The notes under the pieces were generated by a model. The model was not told the DNA's origin and did not search any database. It worked only from the letters and a program-made list of their open reading frames with translations. DNA of 64,000 nt from Bacilli bacterium (lineage in GTDB: Bacteria; Bacillota_I; Bacilli_A; RF39; UBA660): the NCBI GenBank assembly GCA_017410525.1, contig JAFQQQ010000002.1:1-64000 (forward strand), read 5' to 3'. The position numbers were made by a program, and so were the translations under genes. Of this stretch, positions 47,818-57,964 are shown piece after piece; within the stretch, counting starts at the first letter, position 1, and every line of letters begins with the position of its first letter.

Positions 47818-48326
47818 GTTTAAATTATAATATAATAGATACATTAAAATTATTAAAGTTAGCTTTTAAATACAATATATTTTATTCAATAATTATAAGT
47901 TCTATATTATTAGTTATACTTTTAATTTTAAATAAAGATAAGAAAATAGCTAATTATGTAGTAATGGGTTTAAATATAATATTTATAGGTGTAATTTGTT
48001 ACTTTTATATCAAAGATATTTTTACACTCAATTTTAATAATCCTATAAATAATATATATTTTTATTTCTTTAATAGTATTATATATTTAATAATAATGAC
48101 TATAATAAACTTTAAAACAAAGTATAAAAAAACAAATTATATGTTTTATGGATTAAGTTTAATAAATCTTTTGTATTCGTTATTTATGACTCATTATTTA
48201 CGTAACATTTCTTTAATAGTAATAGGAAATATATTTCCTATGATAAAGTTTGGAAATATAATATATTTTATTTATTATATATTATTAATATTTAGTAGAG
48301 GGAGAGTTTTATGGAAGAAAAAATAA
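47814..48326 (+). CDS. Unknown multi-pass membrane protein
   Basis: Not recognised. A 170-residue protein, five predicted membrane segments (about 18-41, 47-67, 78-98, 106-126 and 130-160), and few charged residues. It starts 4 bases inside gpmI (overlapping ATGA) and overlaps the next gene by 16 bases, so the three are translated together. Confidence 0.68.
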   Translation: MSLNYNIIDTLKLLKLAFKYNIFYSIIISSILLVILLILNKDKKIANYVVMGLNIIFIGVICYFYIKDIFTLNFNNPINNIYFYFFNSIIYLIIMTIINFKTKYKKTNYMFYGLSLINLLYSLFMTHYLRNISLIVIGNIFPMIKFGNIIYFIYYILLIFSRGRVLWKKK

Positions 48327-49339
48327 AGTTTATTGATACGACTTATATGGAAGTAAATGGTGATAGCGTTGATTACAATGATAAACAGTATGGAATAGAG
48401 GATTGTATACTTGTAAGAACTACAGATATATTCCCTATGGATGGAGTAGTTCAAACTCCTATAAATGGTAATGCATATGATTTTGGAAAATCATCAATTT
48501 TAGGAGAATCAATATCAAAAAAAGTAAGAGAAAAACATCCTAATTATTATATGTCAGAGGAAGCTGGGGAAAAATATTCAAGCGAACTTGATGAATTTGA
48601 TGTTTGTTTTGAAACTTGCAGAAGAACTATTCATTTTGCTATGAATGGTTTAGTAGGATCAACTGCTTATGGTAATTTTGATGGGAAACCTTTTGTTATT
48701 TTTGAACCACTTAAATATCACATAGATGAATCTTTAAAAAGTTTAAGGGTAGAAGATGTTTATTTTGATAATGATATGAAATTATCAAATGAGTGTTCAA
48801 TATTACTAGAAGAGAATTATTTGAAACAAAATTCTAATAATTTGGAGTTTTTAGAACAATTAAAAAAATTTAAGGTTTATGTATATCGTGGCAATCAACA
48901 AGCGGCTGTTTGTAAAGTTTTGAGCGATTTAGGATACGATTCGTTCTTGGTTTCTTCTAATGGCTATTCAAATGGATTATATGACGGAATGGCAGCTTCT
49001 AAAATGTGGAGATTTGTAAATAATTTTGCTGTTGAAAATAATATTAGTTTAGATAGACATTTTTATTCACAAATAAATTATGAAGATTCTATAAATAGAC
49101 AAGAAAAAGGAAAAGAAATAGATATAAAACATTTAACTTATATATTAGATAATTCTACTGCATCAGAAGAATTAAAAAATAAAATAGTTCCTCTTTTATA
49201 TGAAAATCCATATTATTTAGAACCACTAATGGATGAGTTAGTAAATGAATTAGGATTAGAGCAAATAAAAGAATTAACTAGACAATTTAATGATTTATAT
49301 ATACAAGAACTAAACAGTACTAAAACGAGGATAAAATAG
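48311..49339 (+). CDS. Unknown 342-residue soluble protein
   Basis: Not recognised. It has no signal or membrane segment. Notable segments are DVCFETCRRTIHFAMNGLVG (two Cys), FVIFEPLKYHIDESLKSLRV and YSQINYEDSINRQEKGKEID. The N-terminal half is beta-rich and the C-terminal half helical. A ribosome site (GAGGGAGAG) precedes the ATG inside the previous gene. Confidence 0.75.
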   Translation: MEEKIKFIDTTYMEVNGDSVDYNDKQYGIEDCILVRTTDIFPMDGVVQTPINGNAYDFGKSSILGESISKKVREKHPNYYMSEEAGEKYSSELDEFDVCFETCRRTIHFAMNGLVGSTAYGNFDGKPFVIFEPLKYHIDESLKSLRVEDVYFDNDMKLSNECSILLEENYLKQNSNNLEFLEQLKKFKVYVYRGNQQAAVCKVLSDLGYDSFLVSSNGYSNGLYDGMAASKMWRFVNNFAVENNISLDRHFYSQINYEDSINRQEKGKEIDIKHLTYILDNSTASEELKNKIVPLLYENPYYLEPLMDELVNELGLEQIKELTRQFNDLYIQELNSTKTRIK

Positions 49340-49344
49340 GGTTT

Positions 49345-49373
49345 TTGACAAAAAAAATATAACGTGTTATAAT
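49345..49373 (+). promoter_or_regulatory. Strong promoter of engB
   Basis: Exact TTGACA (49345-49350) and TATAAT (49368-49373) with a 17-base spacer, and TG before the -10. Confidence 0.8.
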
Positions 49374-49402
49374 CTTTTTATCATTTTTAAAGGAGTGAAA
49401 AA

Positions 49403-49984
49403 ATGAAGATTTCAAGTGTTGATTTGAAAATTAGTGCGGTTAGAAGAAGTCAGTATCCAACTGATAATCATTCTGAATACTTACTAGTTGGAAAAAGTAA
49501 TGTAGGTAAAAGTAGTTTTATAAACACTTTGATAAATAGAAAAAATTATGCGAGGACATCAGCTACTCCAGGAAAAACCCAAACAATAAATTTTTATCAT
49601 GTAAATGATAAGTTTTATTTAGTGGATGCCCCTGGATATGGATTTGCTATGTTAAGTAAGAAAAAACAAAAAAAATTTGGTTTAATGATGGAAGATTATT
49701 TACAAAATAGACCTAATTTAAAACAAGTATTTATGTTAATAGACTTTAGACATAAACCAACCAACGATGATCTTATGATGTATAACTATTTAAAACATTA
49801 CAAAATACCAGTTACAATAGTTGCTACTAAAACAGATAAAGTAGGTATAACACTTCATCAAAAACAAAGAAATATGATTCTTGAAGAATTGGACTTAGTT
49901 GTTGGTGATGATTTTATAATGTTTTCAAATGTTACTAAATTAGGTAAAAAAGAAATTTATGATAAAATTGAAAGAACAATGTAA
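49403..49984 (+). CDS. engB: Ribosome biogenesis GTPase EngB (YsxC)
   Basis: EngB/YsxC is an essential GTPase of 50S assembly. The 193-residue protein has G1 GKSNVGKSSFINTLI near 28, the RTSATPGKTQTINFY switch region near 52, G3 DAPGYGFA near 75 and G4 ATKTDKV near 145. AAGGAGTG precedes the ATG. In Bacillus it follows lonA; here lon is 4 kb away, separated by HAD genes and spoIVA. Confidence 0.95.
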   Translation: MKISSVDLKISAVRRSQYPTDNHSEYLLVGKSNVGKSSFINTLINRKNYARTSATPGKTQTINFYHVNDKFYLVDAPGYGFAMLSKKKQKKFGLMMEDYLQNRPNLKQVFMLIDFRHKPTNDDLMMYNYLKHYKIPVTIVATKTDKVGITLHQKQRNMILEELDLVVGDDFIMFSNVTKLGKKEIYDKIERTM

Positions 49985-50023
49985 TTATTTGTTCTTTTTT
50001 CATACTATAAAATAGGTGATAAA

Positions 50024-50464
50024 GTGAATATTAAGTTTATTGATGAATTAATTTTAGACATTTATATAAAAAAGGAATTAATAGACAATATTGACTTTAA
50101 CAATAAAGAAGATCTACAAAAATATCTTAAAAAATTATTTAAAATATTAAAAAATAAATATGGTGTAGTTATAGAAGGATTTTATGATATAACGGTATAT
50201 GTAGATAAATTTTATGGAGTAGTAATACATATGGAAAAAGATGATATTGAATATTATGATTATTATAGAAATCAGGTAGATATGAGAATAATAACTATAG
50301 AAACAAGTTTTTTATATTTAGTTGAAGATATACCTAAATATTTATTAAATAAAGTAGATATAATTATAATAGATAAAAATATATATTTAAAAATAAAGGA
50401 AGAATTAAGCAAAGTAGAAATGATGCAGTTACTTGAATTAAGTAAGGTTGTTTTTGATAGTTAA
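50024..50464 (+). CDS. Unknown 146-residue protein
   Basis: Not recognised. It is an acidic/aromatic protein of mixed alpha-beta character (DELILDIYIKKELIDNIDFN, GVVIEGFYDITVYVDKFYGV, MRIITIETSFLYLVEDIPKY). No known motif. The start is GTG (50024) after AGGTGAT. It lies between engB and two HAD genes and may share their transcript. Confidence 0.7.
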   Translation: MNIKFIDELILDIYIKKELIDNIDFNNKEDLQKYLKKLFKILKNKYGVVIEGFYDITVYVDKFYGVVIHMEKDDIEYYDYYRNQVDMRIITIETSFLYLVEDIPKYLLNKVDIIIIDKNIYLKIKEELSKVEMMQLLELSKVVFDS

Positions 50465-50500
50465 ATATGCTATAATACGATTAATATTTAAGGAGTAAAT

Positions 50501-51040
50501 ATGAAGGTAGTATTTTTAGATATAGATGGAGTATTAAATACATCAAAGACATTTGAAAGAGTATATAACTCATTTAAAAACACAGGAAAAAAAGAATTGG
50601 AAATAGATTGTTTTAGATTAGAGTATTTAAAAAAAATAATCGAGGAAACAAATGCTAAAATAGTATTAAGTTCTACTTGGAGAAGATTCTTTATAAAAGA
50701 AGATAATAAAATTATTCCGAGAAATGAAAAGGGAAAACAATTTTATTATTTATTAAATGATTATAATATTGAAATATATGATATATTAAGTTATGAAAGT
50801 GATTTAAATAGAGAAGGGTTGATAACAAATTGGTTATCTAAAAATGAAGTAGATTCTTTTGTTATAATAGATGATGAACCTAATTTATTTAATAATCTTC
50901 TTGATAGACTGATTAAAACAAGTAAAGTGAAAAATAATATAATGCTTACCAATATGGATGATTGCTTTGGACTTAGTGAACATCATATAGAACTTGTTGA
51001 AGATATGTTAAGAACTAAAGTAAAAGTAAAAAAATGGTAA
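50501..51040 (+). CDS. HAD-fold phosphatase-like protein, copy 1
   Basis: A 179-residue HAD protein with a complete motif I FLDIDGVLNT (two Asp). Motif II is VLSSTWRRFF and motif IV IIDDEPNLF. It resembles small HAD domains found in RNA-repair fusion proteins and phosphatases. It is the likely active copy of a tandem pair with 51097-51642. AAGGAG precedes the ATG. Confidence 0.83.
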   Translation: MKVVFLDIDGVLNTSKTFERVYNSFKNTGKKELEIDCFRLEYLKKIIEETNAKIVLSSTWRRFFIKEDNKIIPRNEKGKQFYYLLNDYNIEIYDILSYESDLNREGLITNWLSKNEVDSFVIIDDEPNLFNNLLDRLIKTSKVKNNIMLTNMDDCFGLSEHHIELVEDMLRTKVKVKKW

Positions 51041-51096
51041 TTTGTCTGTATTTAAAAAATATGATATAATACATCACTGGAATTGAGGGGATACTC

Positions 51097-51642
51097 ATGA
51101 AAGTGATTTTTTTAGATGTAGAAGGTGTTTTAAACACTAGGGAAACATATGAAAGAGCATACAGATTACACGGACATACTACAATGATAGATTTAGAATT
51201 GGATATGTTTAGAATAGGGTATTTAAAACAAATAATAGATGAAACGGGTGCAAAAATAGTATTAAGTTCTTCTTTTAGATATTTCTTTCATAAAGAAGAT
51301 GATAAGGTTTTTCCTGTTTCTTTAAAAGGAAAGAGACTTTATGATAATTTAAGAAAATATGATGTAGAAATATATGATATAACACCTACGACTATGGGAA
51401 GTAGAGAAGATCAAGTAAAAGAGTGGTTATCAAATAGAGATGATATAGAATCTTTTGTTATAATAGATGATGATGCCAATAATTTTGATGAACTTTATTC
51501 TAATTTAATTCAAACAAGTACTATGAAAAGAAATTATTTATCATCTTTTATGAAAGAAAGTACAGGTTTATGTGAAAGACATATTCCTGAAGCAATAGAT
51601 AAATTAAACCAAAAAACAAAAGTATTAAATAGATACTTTTGA
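51097..51642 (+). CDS. HAD-fold protein, copy 2 with altered motif I
   Basis: A 181-residue paralogue of the preceding gene (shared spacing and VLSSSFRYFF, IIDDDANNF). Motif I reads FLDVEGVLNT: the second Asp, the acid/base catalyst of HAD phosphatases, is Glu. It may have lost or changed activity while keeping the fold. GAGGGGATAC precedes the ATG. A promoter-like TGATATAAT (51061) sits before it, so it can be expressed apart from copy 1. Confidence 0.82.
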   Translation: MKVIFLDVEGVLNTRETYERAYRLHGHTTMIDLELDMFRIGYLKQIIDETGAKIVLSSSFRYFFHKEDDKVFPVSLKGKRLYDNLRKYDVEIYDITPTTMGSREDQVKEWLSNRDDIESFVIIDDDANNFDELYSNLIQTSTMKRNYLSSFMKESTGLCERHIPEAIDKLNQKTKVLNRYF

Positions 51643-51674
51643 CAACAAAAAGAAAACTGACTTTAAGTCAGTTT

Positions 51675-53150
51675 TTATATTACAATAGCAAACAAATTAC
51701 CAGAGCCTTTATTAACTAATTTAGTAAGTGTTTGTTGTAATTTATATCTAGCATTCTCAGGAGTAAGTGATAGTTTTGCTTGTATTCCTTCTTTAACTAT
51801 ATTATCAATACTTCTTCCAAAAATTTCGCTTTTCCATATGCCTTGTGGATCAGTATCTTTATCTTTCATGAGATAATCAATTAGTTGTTTGCTTTGTAGT
51901 TCAGTACCTATAATTGGTTCAAATGTAGATTCTACATCAACTCTAATCATATGTATAGAAGGTGCAACTGCTTTAAGTTTAATCCCATATCTTGATCCTT
52001 GTTTAACTACTTCAGGGGTTTCAAGTTTCATGTCTTTAAGAGTAGGGGATGCAACTCCATACCCAGTTGTTCTTACCATTTGTAGAGCAGATTTAATTTG
52101 ATCATATTCTATTTTTGCTTCGTTATAATCTTGGAATAACATTAATAAGTCTGCTTTGCTTTTAACACTTATTCCCATAGTCTCTTTAAGTATTTCATCA
52201 TATAAATAATCAGGTGCTTCTAAATTGATAGTAACAATACCAGTAGCAGTATCTACATCAGAGATATATGATTTTTTTATTTTATCACAGTTTTCAAAGT
52301 GTGTGGTTATATTTTCTATATCTCTTAACTTATCTACTTCAACAACGCTCTCTCTAATTTTTTCAATATATTCAAGTTTTAATGAATTAGTTGGATTTAA
52401 ACAAGCAATCCAATCTGGCATATTAACTTTAACTTCAGTAACAGGGAATTCATAAAGTGATTCTCTAAGTACTGAGTAAACATCTTTTTCTGTCATGCCT
52501 TCAATAGACATAGGAAGCACTGGAACCATATACTCATCTTTTAATTTTTCAGCCATTCTTTCTGTTTCAGGCAGAGTAGGATGGGCAGAGTTTAAAATAA
52601 CTATAAAAGGTTTACCAATTTCTTTTAATTCATTAACGATTCTATTTTCTGCTTCTATATAATTACTTCTAGATATTTCTCCAAAAGAACCATCAGTAGT
52701 AACTACAATACCAATACTTGAATGATCTTTTATAACTTTTTCAGTGCCAATTTCAGCAGCTTCTATGAAAGGAATTTCTTCATCATACCAAGGGGTTCTA
52801 ACCATTCTAGGGCCATTATCATCTTCATAGCCTTTAGCTCCTTCAATAACATATCCAACACAATCAACAAGTCTTACATTACAACTAAAACTATCTATAT
52901 TTATATTTGCAGCAGTACTAGGAACAAATTTAGGTTCTGTAGTCATAATCATTTTACCTTGAGCTGACTGTGGTATTTCATCTAAACATCTTTTTTTCTC
53001 ATATTCATCTTCTATATTAGGAACAACTAAATTTTCAATAAACTTTTTTATAAATGTAGATTTACCTGTACGAACAGCCCCAACAACTCCCAAATATAAA
53101 TCTCCGCCAGTACGCTCTGTAATACTTTTTATAATCTCTATTTTTTCCAT
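51675..53150 (-). CDS. spoIVA: Stage IV sporulation protein A (coat morphogenetic ATPase)
   Basis: SpoIVA forms the basement layer of the spore coat using ATP. The 491-residue length is normal. The P-loop VGAVRTGKSTFIKKF is near 24, the switch-like LVDCVGYVIEGAKGYEDD near 95 and TTDGSFGEISRSNY near 150. The C-terminal region ends in NLFAIVI, needed for coat attachment. It is divergent from lon. Only a weak ribosome site and no clear sigma-E promoter were seen. Confidence 0.96.
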   Translation of the reverse strand: MEKIEIIKSITERTGGDLYLGVVGAVRTGKSTFIKKFIENLVVPNIEDEYEKKRCLDEIPQSAQGKMIMTTEPKFVPSTAANINIDSFSCNVRLVDCVGYVIEGAKGYEDDNGPRMVRTPWYDEEIPFIEAAEIGTEKVIKDHSSIGIVVTTDGSFGEISRSNYIEAENRIVNELKEIGKPFIVILNSAHPTLPETERMAEKLKDEYMVPVLPMSIEGMTEKDVYSVLRESLYEFPVTEVKVNMPDWIACLNPTNSLKLEYIEKIRESVVEVDKLRDIENITTHFENCDKIKKSYISDVDTATGIVTINLEAPDYLYDEILKETMGISVKSKADLLMLFQDYNEAKIEYDQIKSALQMVRTTGYGVASPTLKDMKLETPEVVKQGSRYGIKLKAVAPSIHMIRVDVESTFEPIIGTELQSKQLIDYLMKDKDTDPQGIWKSEIFGRSIDNIVKEGIQAKLSLTPENARYKLQQTLTKLVNKGSGNLFAIVI

Positions 53151-53216
53151 AATTTACCTACTTTCTAATTAAATATATGAATATGAAAAAAACTTATTCA
53201 AAAAACATCTTTTTTA

Positions 53217-53245
53217 TTGACTTTTGTATTTTGTTTCACTATAAT
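53217..53245 (+). promoter_or_regulatory. Sigma-A promoter of lon
   Basis: TTGACT (53217-53222), a 17-base spacer and TATAAT (53240-53245). Confidence 0.8.
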
Positions 53246-53274
53246 AAAAATCAATTTACAGGAGGTGTCTTTTA

Positions 53275-55569
53275 ATGAAATTTAATTTACCAGTTATTGT
53301 ATTAAAAGGCACTATTATTTTGCCTGAGGCTGAAATTAAATTAGAGTTTGGAGATGAAGTAAGTAAAAACATAATAGAGGAATCTCAAATTTTTCATGAT
53401 AACAACTTACTTATAGTAACTCAAAATAGTATTGATGAAAATATATTAATCAATGAACTACCTAACATAGGTACAATTGCCCACATTACTCGCAAGTTAG
53501 AACTTCCTAACGGCAAGGTTAGAATAGTTTTAAAGGGTGTTAAAAGAGCACAAGTACTTGAATATTTAAATATATCAAAAGATTCATTAGAATCAATTGT
53601 TTCATCAGTAAGACATGAATACATAGATGAAGAAACAATTAAAGGGTTGCTTAGAAAATTAAATATAGAGTTAGAAAACTATATAAACAAAGTTCCTTAT
53701 ATGAGTAATAGTTTGCTATCTTTAATATCCAACACAACAGATATAAACAAAATAACAGATATAATAGTTAATTATCTTCCAATAAACATATCTAAAAAAT
53801 TAGAATATTTACTTGAAATAAACCCAGTAAAAAGAGTGGAAATGATACTTGAAGATATTTATAAAGAAGAACAACTCTTTAACATAGAAAAAAGTATTGA
53901 TACAAAGGTAAAAAAAGAACTTGATAATGATGAGAAGAATTTTTATTTAAAAGAAAAAATTAAATTATTAAAAAGTGAATTAGGAGAAATTTCTCCAAAA
54001 GAAGAGGAAATAGAACATTTAAGAAAAAGTGTTCATGAGTTAGATGTAAAAGAAGATATAAAAAATAAAATAATTTATGAGATAGATAGATATGAGAATA
54101 TGTCTAGTATATCTCCTGAACTTAGTATAGTTAGAAATTATATAGATTTTATACTTAGTCTTCCTTGGAATAAAACTACAACAGATATAGAAGATTTTAA
54201 ATTGATAAGGGAAAACTTAGATAAAAAGCATTATGACTTAAACGAAGTTAAACTTAGAATAATAGAATATTTAGCTGTAAAGAAACATTCTAATAGTGTT
54301 GATACACCAATAATATGCTTAGTAGGTCCGCCTGGAGTAGGTAAGACAACCCTTGCTTATTCAATTGCTGAAAGTATCGGTAGAAATTTTGTTAAAATAA
54401 GTGTGGGTGGAGTGGATGATGAAGCAATAATTAAAGGACATATCAGAACATATATAGGATCTAGTCCTGGTAAAATTATTGATGGCATTAGAAGGGCTAA
54501 AAGTTCTAATCCAGTATTTTTAATAGATGAAATAGATAAAATGAGTAATACTTATAAGGGTGATCCTAGAAGTGCTTTACTTGAAGTATTAGATTCTAAT
54601 CAAAATAAATATTTCAAAGATAATTATTTAGAAGAAGAATATGATTTATCTAATGTACTATTTATAACTACTGCCAATAACATTGATAATATCCCACAAG
54701 AATTAAGAGATAGATTGGAAATAATAAATATAAATGGTTATACAGAATTAGATAAATTAGAAATTACTAAAAAACACATAATACCTACGATATGTAGTAA
54801 ACATGGTATTAGTAATATTAAAATAAGTGATGAAGATATATTAAATATAATTAGATATTATACTAAAGAATCAGGTTTAAGAGAGTTAGAAAGACTTATA
54901 TCTAAAATAGTTAGAAAAATAGTAACTGAGAAAGTTATAAGTAATAAAAGAATTGTTTTAACTATTAAAAATATAGAAGATTATTTAGGTAAAAGAATAT
55001 ATGAAAAAGAAGAAATAATAAGCGAAGTAGGGATTGTTAATAGTTTAGTTTATACGAATTATGGTGGAGATATAACTCAAATAGAAGTTAATCATTATGA
55101 AGGTAGTGGTAATATAACTTTAACTGGATCTTTAGGAGATATAATGTTAGAAAGCGCTAAGATAGCTTTGAGTTATATAAAAGCAAACCATAAATTATTT
55201 AATATAGATTACAATATATTTAAAAATGATATACATATAAACATACCTAATATTGCTATAAAAAAAGAAGGACCGAGTGCAGGAATATCTATAACAACCG
55301 CAATAATAAGTGCTTTATCTAACTTTAGTGTTAATAAGAATATTGCTTTTACAGGTGAAATAACTTTAAGAGGTAATATACTTAAAATAGGTGGATTAAA
55401 AGAAAAAGTAATAGGCGCTTATTTAAATAATATAGATACAATATTTATACCACGCTCAAATATAAACGATTTAGATTTTATTCCAGTAGAAATAAAAGAT
55501 AAAATTAAATTTATCCCTGTAAAAAAATATGAGGAAGTGTATGAATATTTAAAAGGAGAAAATAGTTAA
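53275..55569 (+). CDS. lon: ATP-dependent protease Lon
   Basis: The 764-residue protein is a LonA-type AAA+ protease. The N-terminal substrate domain (about 1-200) is followed by a coiled region, Walker A GPPGVGKTTLAYSIAESIG near 350, Walker B FLIDEIDKMS near 418, and the protease domain with the catalytic Ser in EGPSAGISITTA near 662 and Lys in LKEKVIGAYLNN near 705. AGGAGGT precedes the ATG. It ends where the next gene begins. Confidence 0.96.
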   Translation: MKFNLPVIVLKGTIILPEAEIKLEFGDEVSKNIIEESQIFHDNNLLIVTQNSIDENILINELPNIGTIAHITRKLELPNGKVRIVLKGVKRAQVLEYLNISKDSLESIVSSVRHEYIDEETIKGLLRKLNIELENYINKVPYMSNSLLSLISNTTDINKITDIIVNYLPINISKKLEYLLEINPVKRVEMILEDIYKEEQLFNIEKSIDTKVKKELDNDEKNFYLKEKIKLLKSELGEISPKEEEIEHLRKSVHELDVKEDIKNKIIYEIDRYENMSSISPELSIVRNYIDFILSLPWNKTTTDIEDFKLIRENLDKKHYDLNEVKLRIIEYLAVKKHSNSVDTPIICLVGPPGVGKTTLAYSIAESIGRNFVKISVGGVDDEAIIKGHIRTYIGSSPGKIIDGIRRAKSSNPVFLIDEIDKMSNTYKGDPRSALLEVLDSNQNKYFKDNYLEEEYDLSNVLFITTANNIDNIPQELRDRLEIININGYTELDKLEITKKHIIPTICSKHGISNIKISDEDILNIIRYYTKESGLRELERLISKIVRKIVTEKVISNKRIVLTIKNIEDYLGKRIYEKEEIISEVGIVNSLVYTNYGGDITQIEVNHYEGSGNITLTGSLGDIMLESAKIALSYIKANHKLFNIDYNIFKNDIHINIPNIAIKKEGPSAGISITTAIISALSNFSVNKNIAFTGEITLRGNILKIGGLKEKVIGAYLNNIDTIFIPRSNINDLDFIPVEIKDKIKFIPVKKYEEVYEYLKGENS

Positions 55570-56255
55570 TGGAACCTATAAATATATACCAAACAAGAAA
55601 ACTTATATATCAAATAATGTTTGATTTTTATGAAAATAATTATGAAGAAGAACCCAACATGTTTAGTTTAAATATTCTTAAGTCATTAGAAGTTATAGTT
55701 GAATATCATACTAGTCAAAATGATTTAAGTAGAAACGTAATAGATAATATTGGTAAATTTTTAATGGCGGCGCGCGAATATAAAGATGAAAATAGAAATG
55801 AAAGAATTGAAATTATAAACAATATAATAAGACTTATGAATAATCAAGAAAAAGATCAATCTTTAGTATTTTATAGAATACAACTATATTCTCGTACTAA
55901 AGAATTTAGGTATCTTTTTCAAGCGAGTGATGCTGAAATAATTAGTCAAATAAATAATATACACGATTCAATATGCAATGATTTATTTGTTTTAGTAAGT
56001 CATTCAAGTAATGTAAGTGATGAGGAATTTATAAAAGAATATCTTACAGAACTTAAGGATTCAGATTTATATTATGAAAGTTTAAACGTAATTTTAAAAG
56101 AAAACCCGTTGGTATTTAAAGATCAACTTTTCTATAACAGAATGATATGTGTATTAGAATATAATAATTTAATTTATGAAGATTTAGTAGAGTATAATCA
56201 AAAGTTAGTTAAGAAAATAGATAAGAAAGTTAAAAAAATTAAATTGGAAAAATAA
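55569..56255 (+). CDS. Unknown 228-residue helical protein
   Basis: Not recognised. It starts at the last base of the lon stop (TAATG), so it is coupled to lon. The protein is soluble and all-helical, with an acidic middle (VSDEEFIKEYLTELKDSDLY) and a Lys-rich end. A role with lon is only suggested by the coupling. A hairpin follows near 56236-56270. Confidence 0.7.
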   Translation: MEPINIYQTRKLIYQIMFDFYENNYEEEPNMFSLNILKSLEVIVEYHTSQNDLSRNVIDNIGKFLMAAREYKDENRNERIEIINNIIRLMNNQEKDQSLVFYRIQLYSRTKEFRYLFQASDAEIISQINNIHDSICNDLFVLVSHSSNVSDEEFIKEYLTELKDSDLYYESLNVILKENPLVFKDQLFYNRMICVLEYNNLIYEDLVEYNQKLVKKIDKKVKKIKLEK

Positions 56256-56319
56256 TATTTTCCAATTTTTTTGTTGTTTTAAACATTTGTTTGTGTTATA
56301 CTTATAATGGTGATAGTAA

Positions 56320-56874
56320 ATGTATGAATATATAAAAGGTAAAATAGTTAATCAAGAAAGCAATTATATAGTAGTTGATAATAATGGTATAGGATATTTA
56401 ATATATGTTCCTAATCCATATTCTTTTCAATTAGATAAGGAATGTATAGTATATATTTATCAACAAGTAAGAGAAGATGAACAAAATTTATATGGGTTTA
56501 AAAGTAAAGAAGAAAAAGACTTGTTTTTAAAATTAATAAATGTTAAAGGATTAGGGTGTAAAATGGCATTACCTATGCTTGCTACTGGATCTATTAGTGG
56601 TATTATGGATGCTATTGAAAGGGAAAACATTTTATATTTAAAGAAATTTCCTAAGATAGGTGATAAAGTTGCTAAACAAATAATCCTTGATTTAAAAGGA
56701 AAAATTAATATTAGTAATGTTGCTAATATGCCTAAAGACTATGATGAAATAATAGAGGTATTGAAAGGATTGGGTTATAAACAAAGTGATATTAATAAGA
56801 TATTGCCTTCTATAAAAACTGATTTAAATATAGAAGATCAAATAAAAGAAGCTTTAAAATTAATGCTTAAATAG
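56320..56874 (+). CDS. ruvA: Holliday junction DNA helicase subunit RuvA
   Basis: RuvA binds Holliday junctions and loads RuvB. The 184-residue protein has the OB-fold opening YEYIKGKIVNQESNYIVVDN, then helix-hairpin-helix repeats (INVKGLGCKMALPMLATG, FPKIGDKVAKQIILDLKGK) and the C-terminal RuvB-binding domain. TGTTATACT and GGTGAT lie upstream. It is 12 bases from ruvB. Confidence 0.94.
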   Translation: MYEYIKGKIVNQESNYIVVDNNGIGYLIYVPNPYSFQLDKECIVYIYQQVREDEQNLYGFKSKEEKDLFLKLINVKGLGCKMALPMLATGSISGIMDAIERENILYLKKFPKIGDKVAKQIILDLKGKINISNVANMPKDYDEIIEVLKGLGYKQSDINKILPSIKTDLNIEDQIKEALKLMLK

Positions 56875-56886
56875 GGAGGTGTAATT

Positions 56887-57882
56887 ATGGATAGAGTAAT
56901 AACTGAAGAAGAATTAGTAGAAGATTCTTTTGAAAAGAACATAAGACCGGATAGTTTAGAAGAATATGTTGGTCAAAGTGAAGTAAAGGAAAATTTAAAT
57001 ATATTTATAAAAGCTGCTAAGTTAAGAGAAGAACCTTTAGATCATGTTTTATTATATGGTCCACCAGGATTGGGTAAAACTACTTTAGCTTTTATAATTG
57101 CGAATGAACTTGGAAGCAATATAAAAACTGCAAGTGGTCCTTCTATAGAAAAAAGTGGCGATTTAGCTGCAGTGCTTTCAAATTTAGAACCAGGTGATGT
57201 TTTATTTATAGATGAAATACATAGAATGCCTAGATTTGTTGAAGAAATATTATATTCCGCTATGGAAGATTTTACTTTAGATATAGTAATAGGTACTGAG
57301 AATTCTAGTAGAAATATAAAAATAGATTTACCACCTTTTACTTTAGTAGGCGCAACTACAAGAGCAGGTGATTTAACAAGCCCTTTAAGAGATAGATTTG
57401 GTATAATCAATAAATTGAATTATTATACAGTAGATGAGTTAAAGAAGATTGCTATTAGAACTAGTAAAGTTTTAGGGTGTGTTATAGATGAGGAAGCTGC
57501 AGTAGAACTTGCCAGAAGAAGCAGGGGGACTCCAAGAATCTGTAATAGATTGTTTAAAAGAGTTAGAGATTTTGCTATGGTTATGGGTAATGGAAGTATT
57601 GATTTAACTATAACTAAATTAGCTTTAGATAAACTTAAAGTAGATGAATTAGGCTTAGACGAAACAGACTATAATTTACTTAAATCTATTATAGAAAGGT
57701 TTAATGGGGGACCTGTAGGTATAGAAGCAATTGCTTCTTCAATTGGTGAAGAACAAACTACAATAGAGGATGTATATGAACCTTACCTACTTCAAACAGG
57801 ACTTTTAAAAAGAACTACAAGAGGTAGAATGGTTACTGAGAAAGCCTATAATCACCTAGGTATACCATATAAAGAAAAATAG
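56887..57882 (+). CDS. ruvB: Holliday junction DNA helicase subunit RuvB
   Basis: The 331-residue hexameric AAA+ motor has the opening [20 protein letters not shown]. Walker A is [20 protein letters not shown] near 58, Walker [21 protein letters not shown], sensor [20 protein letters not shown] and a winged-helix end [27 protein letters not shown] precedes the ATG. Confidence 0.97.
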   Translation: MDRVITEEELVEDSFEKNIRPDSLEEYVGQSEVKENLNIFIKAAKLREEPLDHVLLYGPPGLGKTTLAFIIANELGSNIKTASGPSIEKSGDLAAVLSNLEPGDVLFIDEIHRMPRFVEEILYSAMEDFTLDIVIGTENSSRNIKIDLPPFTLVGATTRAGDLTSPLRDRFGIINKLNYYTVDELKKIAIRTSKVLGCVIDEEAAVELARRSRGTPRICNRLFKRVRDFAMVMGNGSIDLTITKLALDKLKVDELGLDETDYNLLKSIIERFNGGPVGIEAIASSIGEEQTTIEDVYEPYLLQTGLLKRTTRGRMVTEKAYNHLGIPYKEK

Positions 57883-57964
57883 AAGAAATAAGTAAAAACA
57901 TATTAATAATAATTCCAAAAACAGAAAAAATGTGTTATACTATATAAAGTAGGAGTGATCTTGT

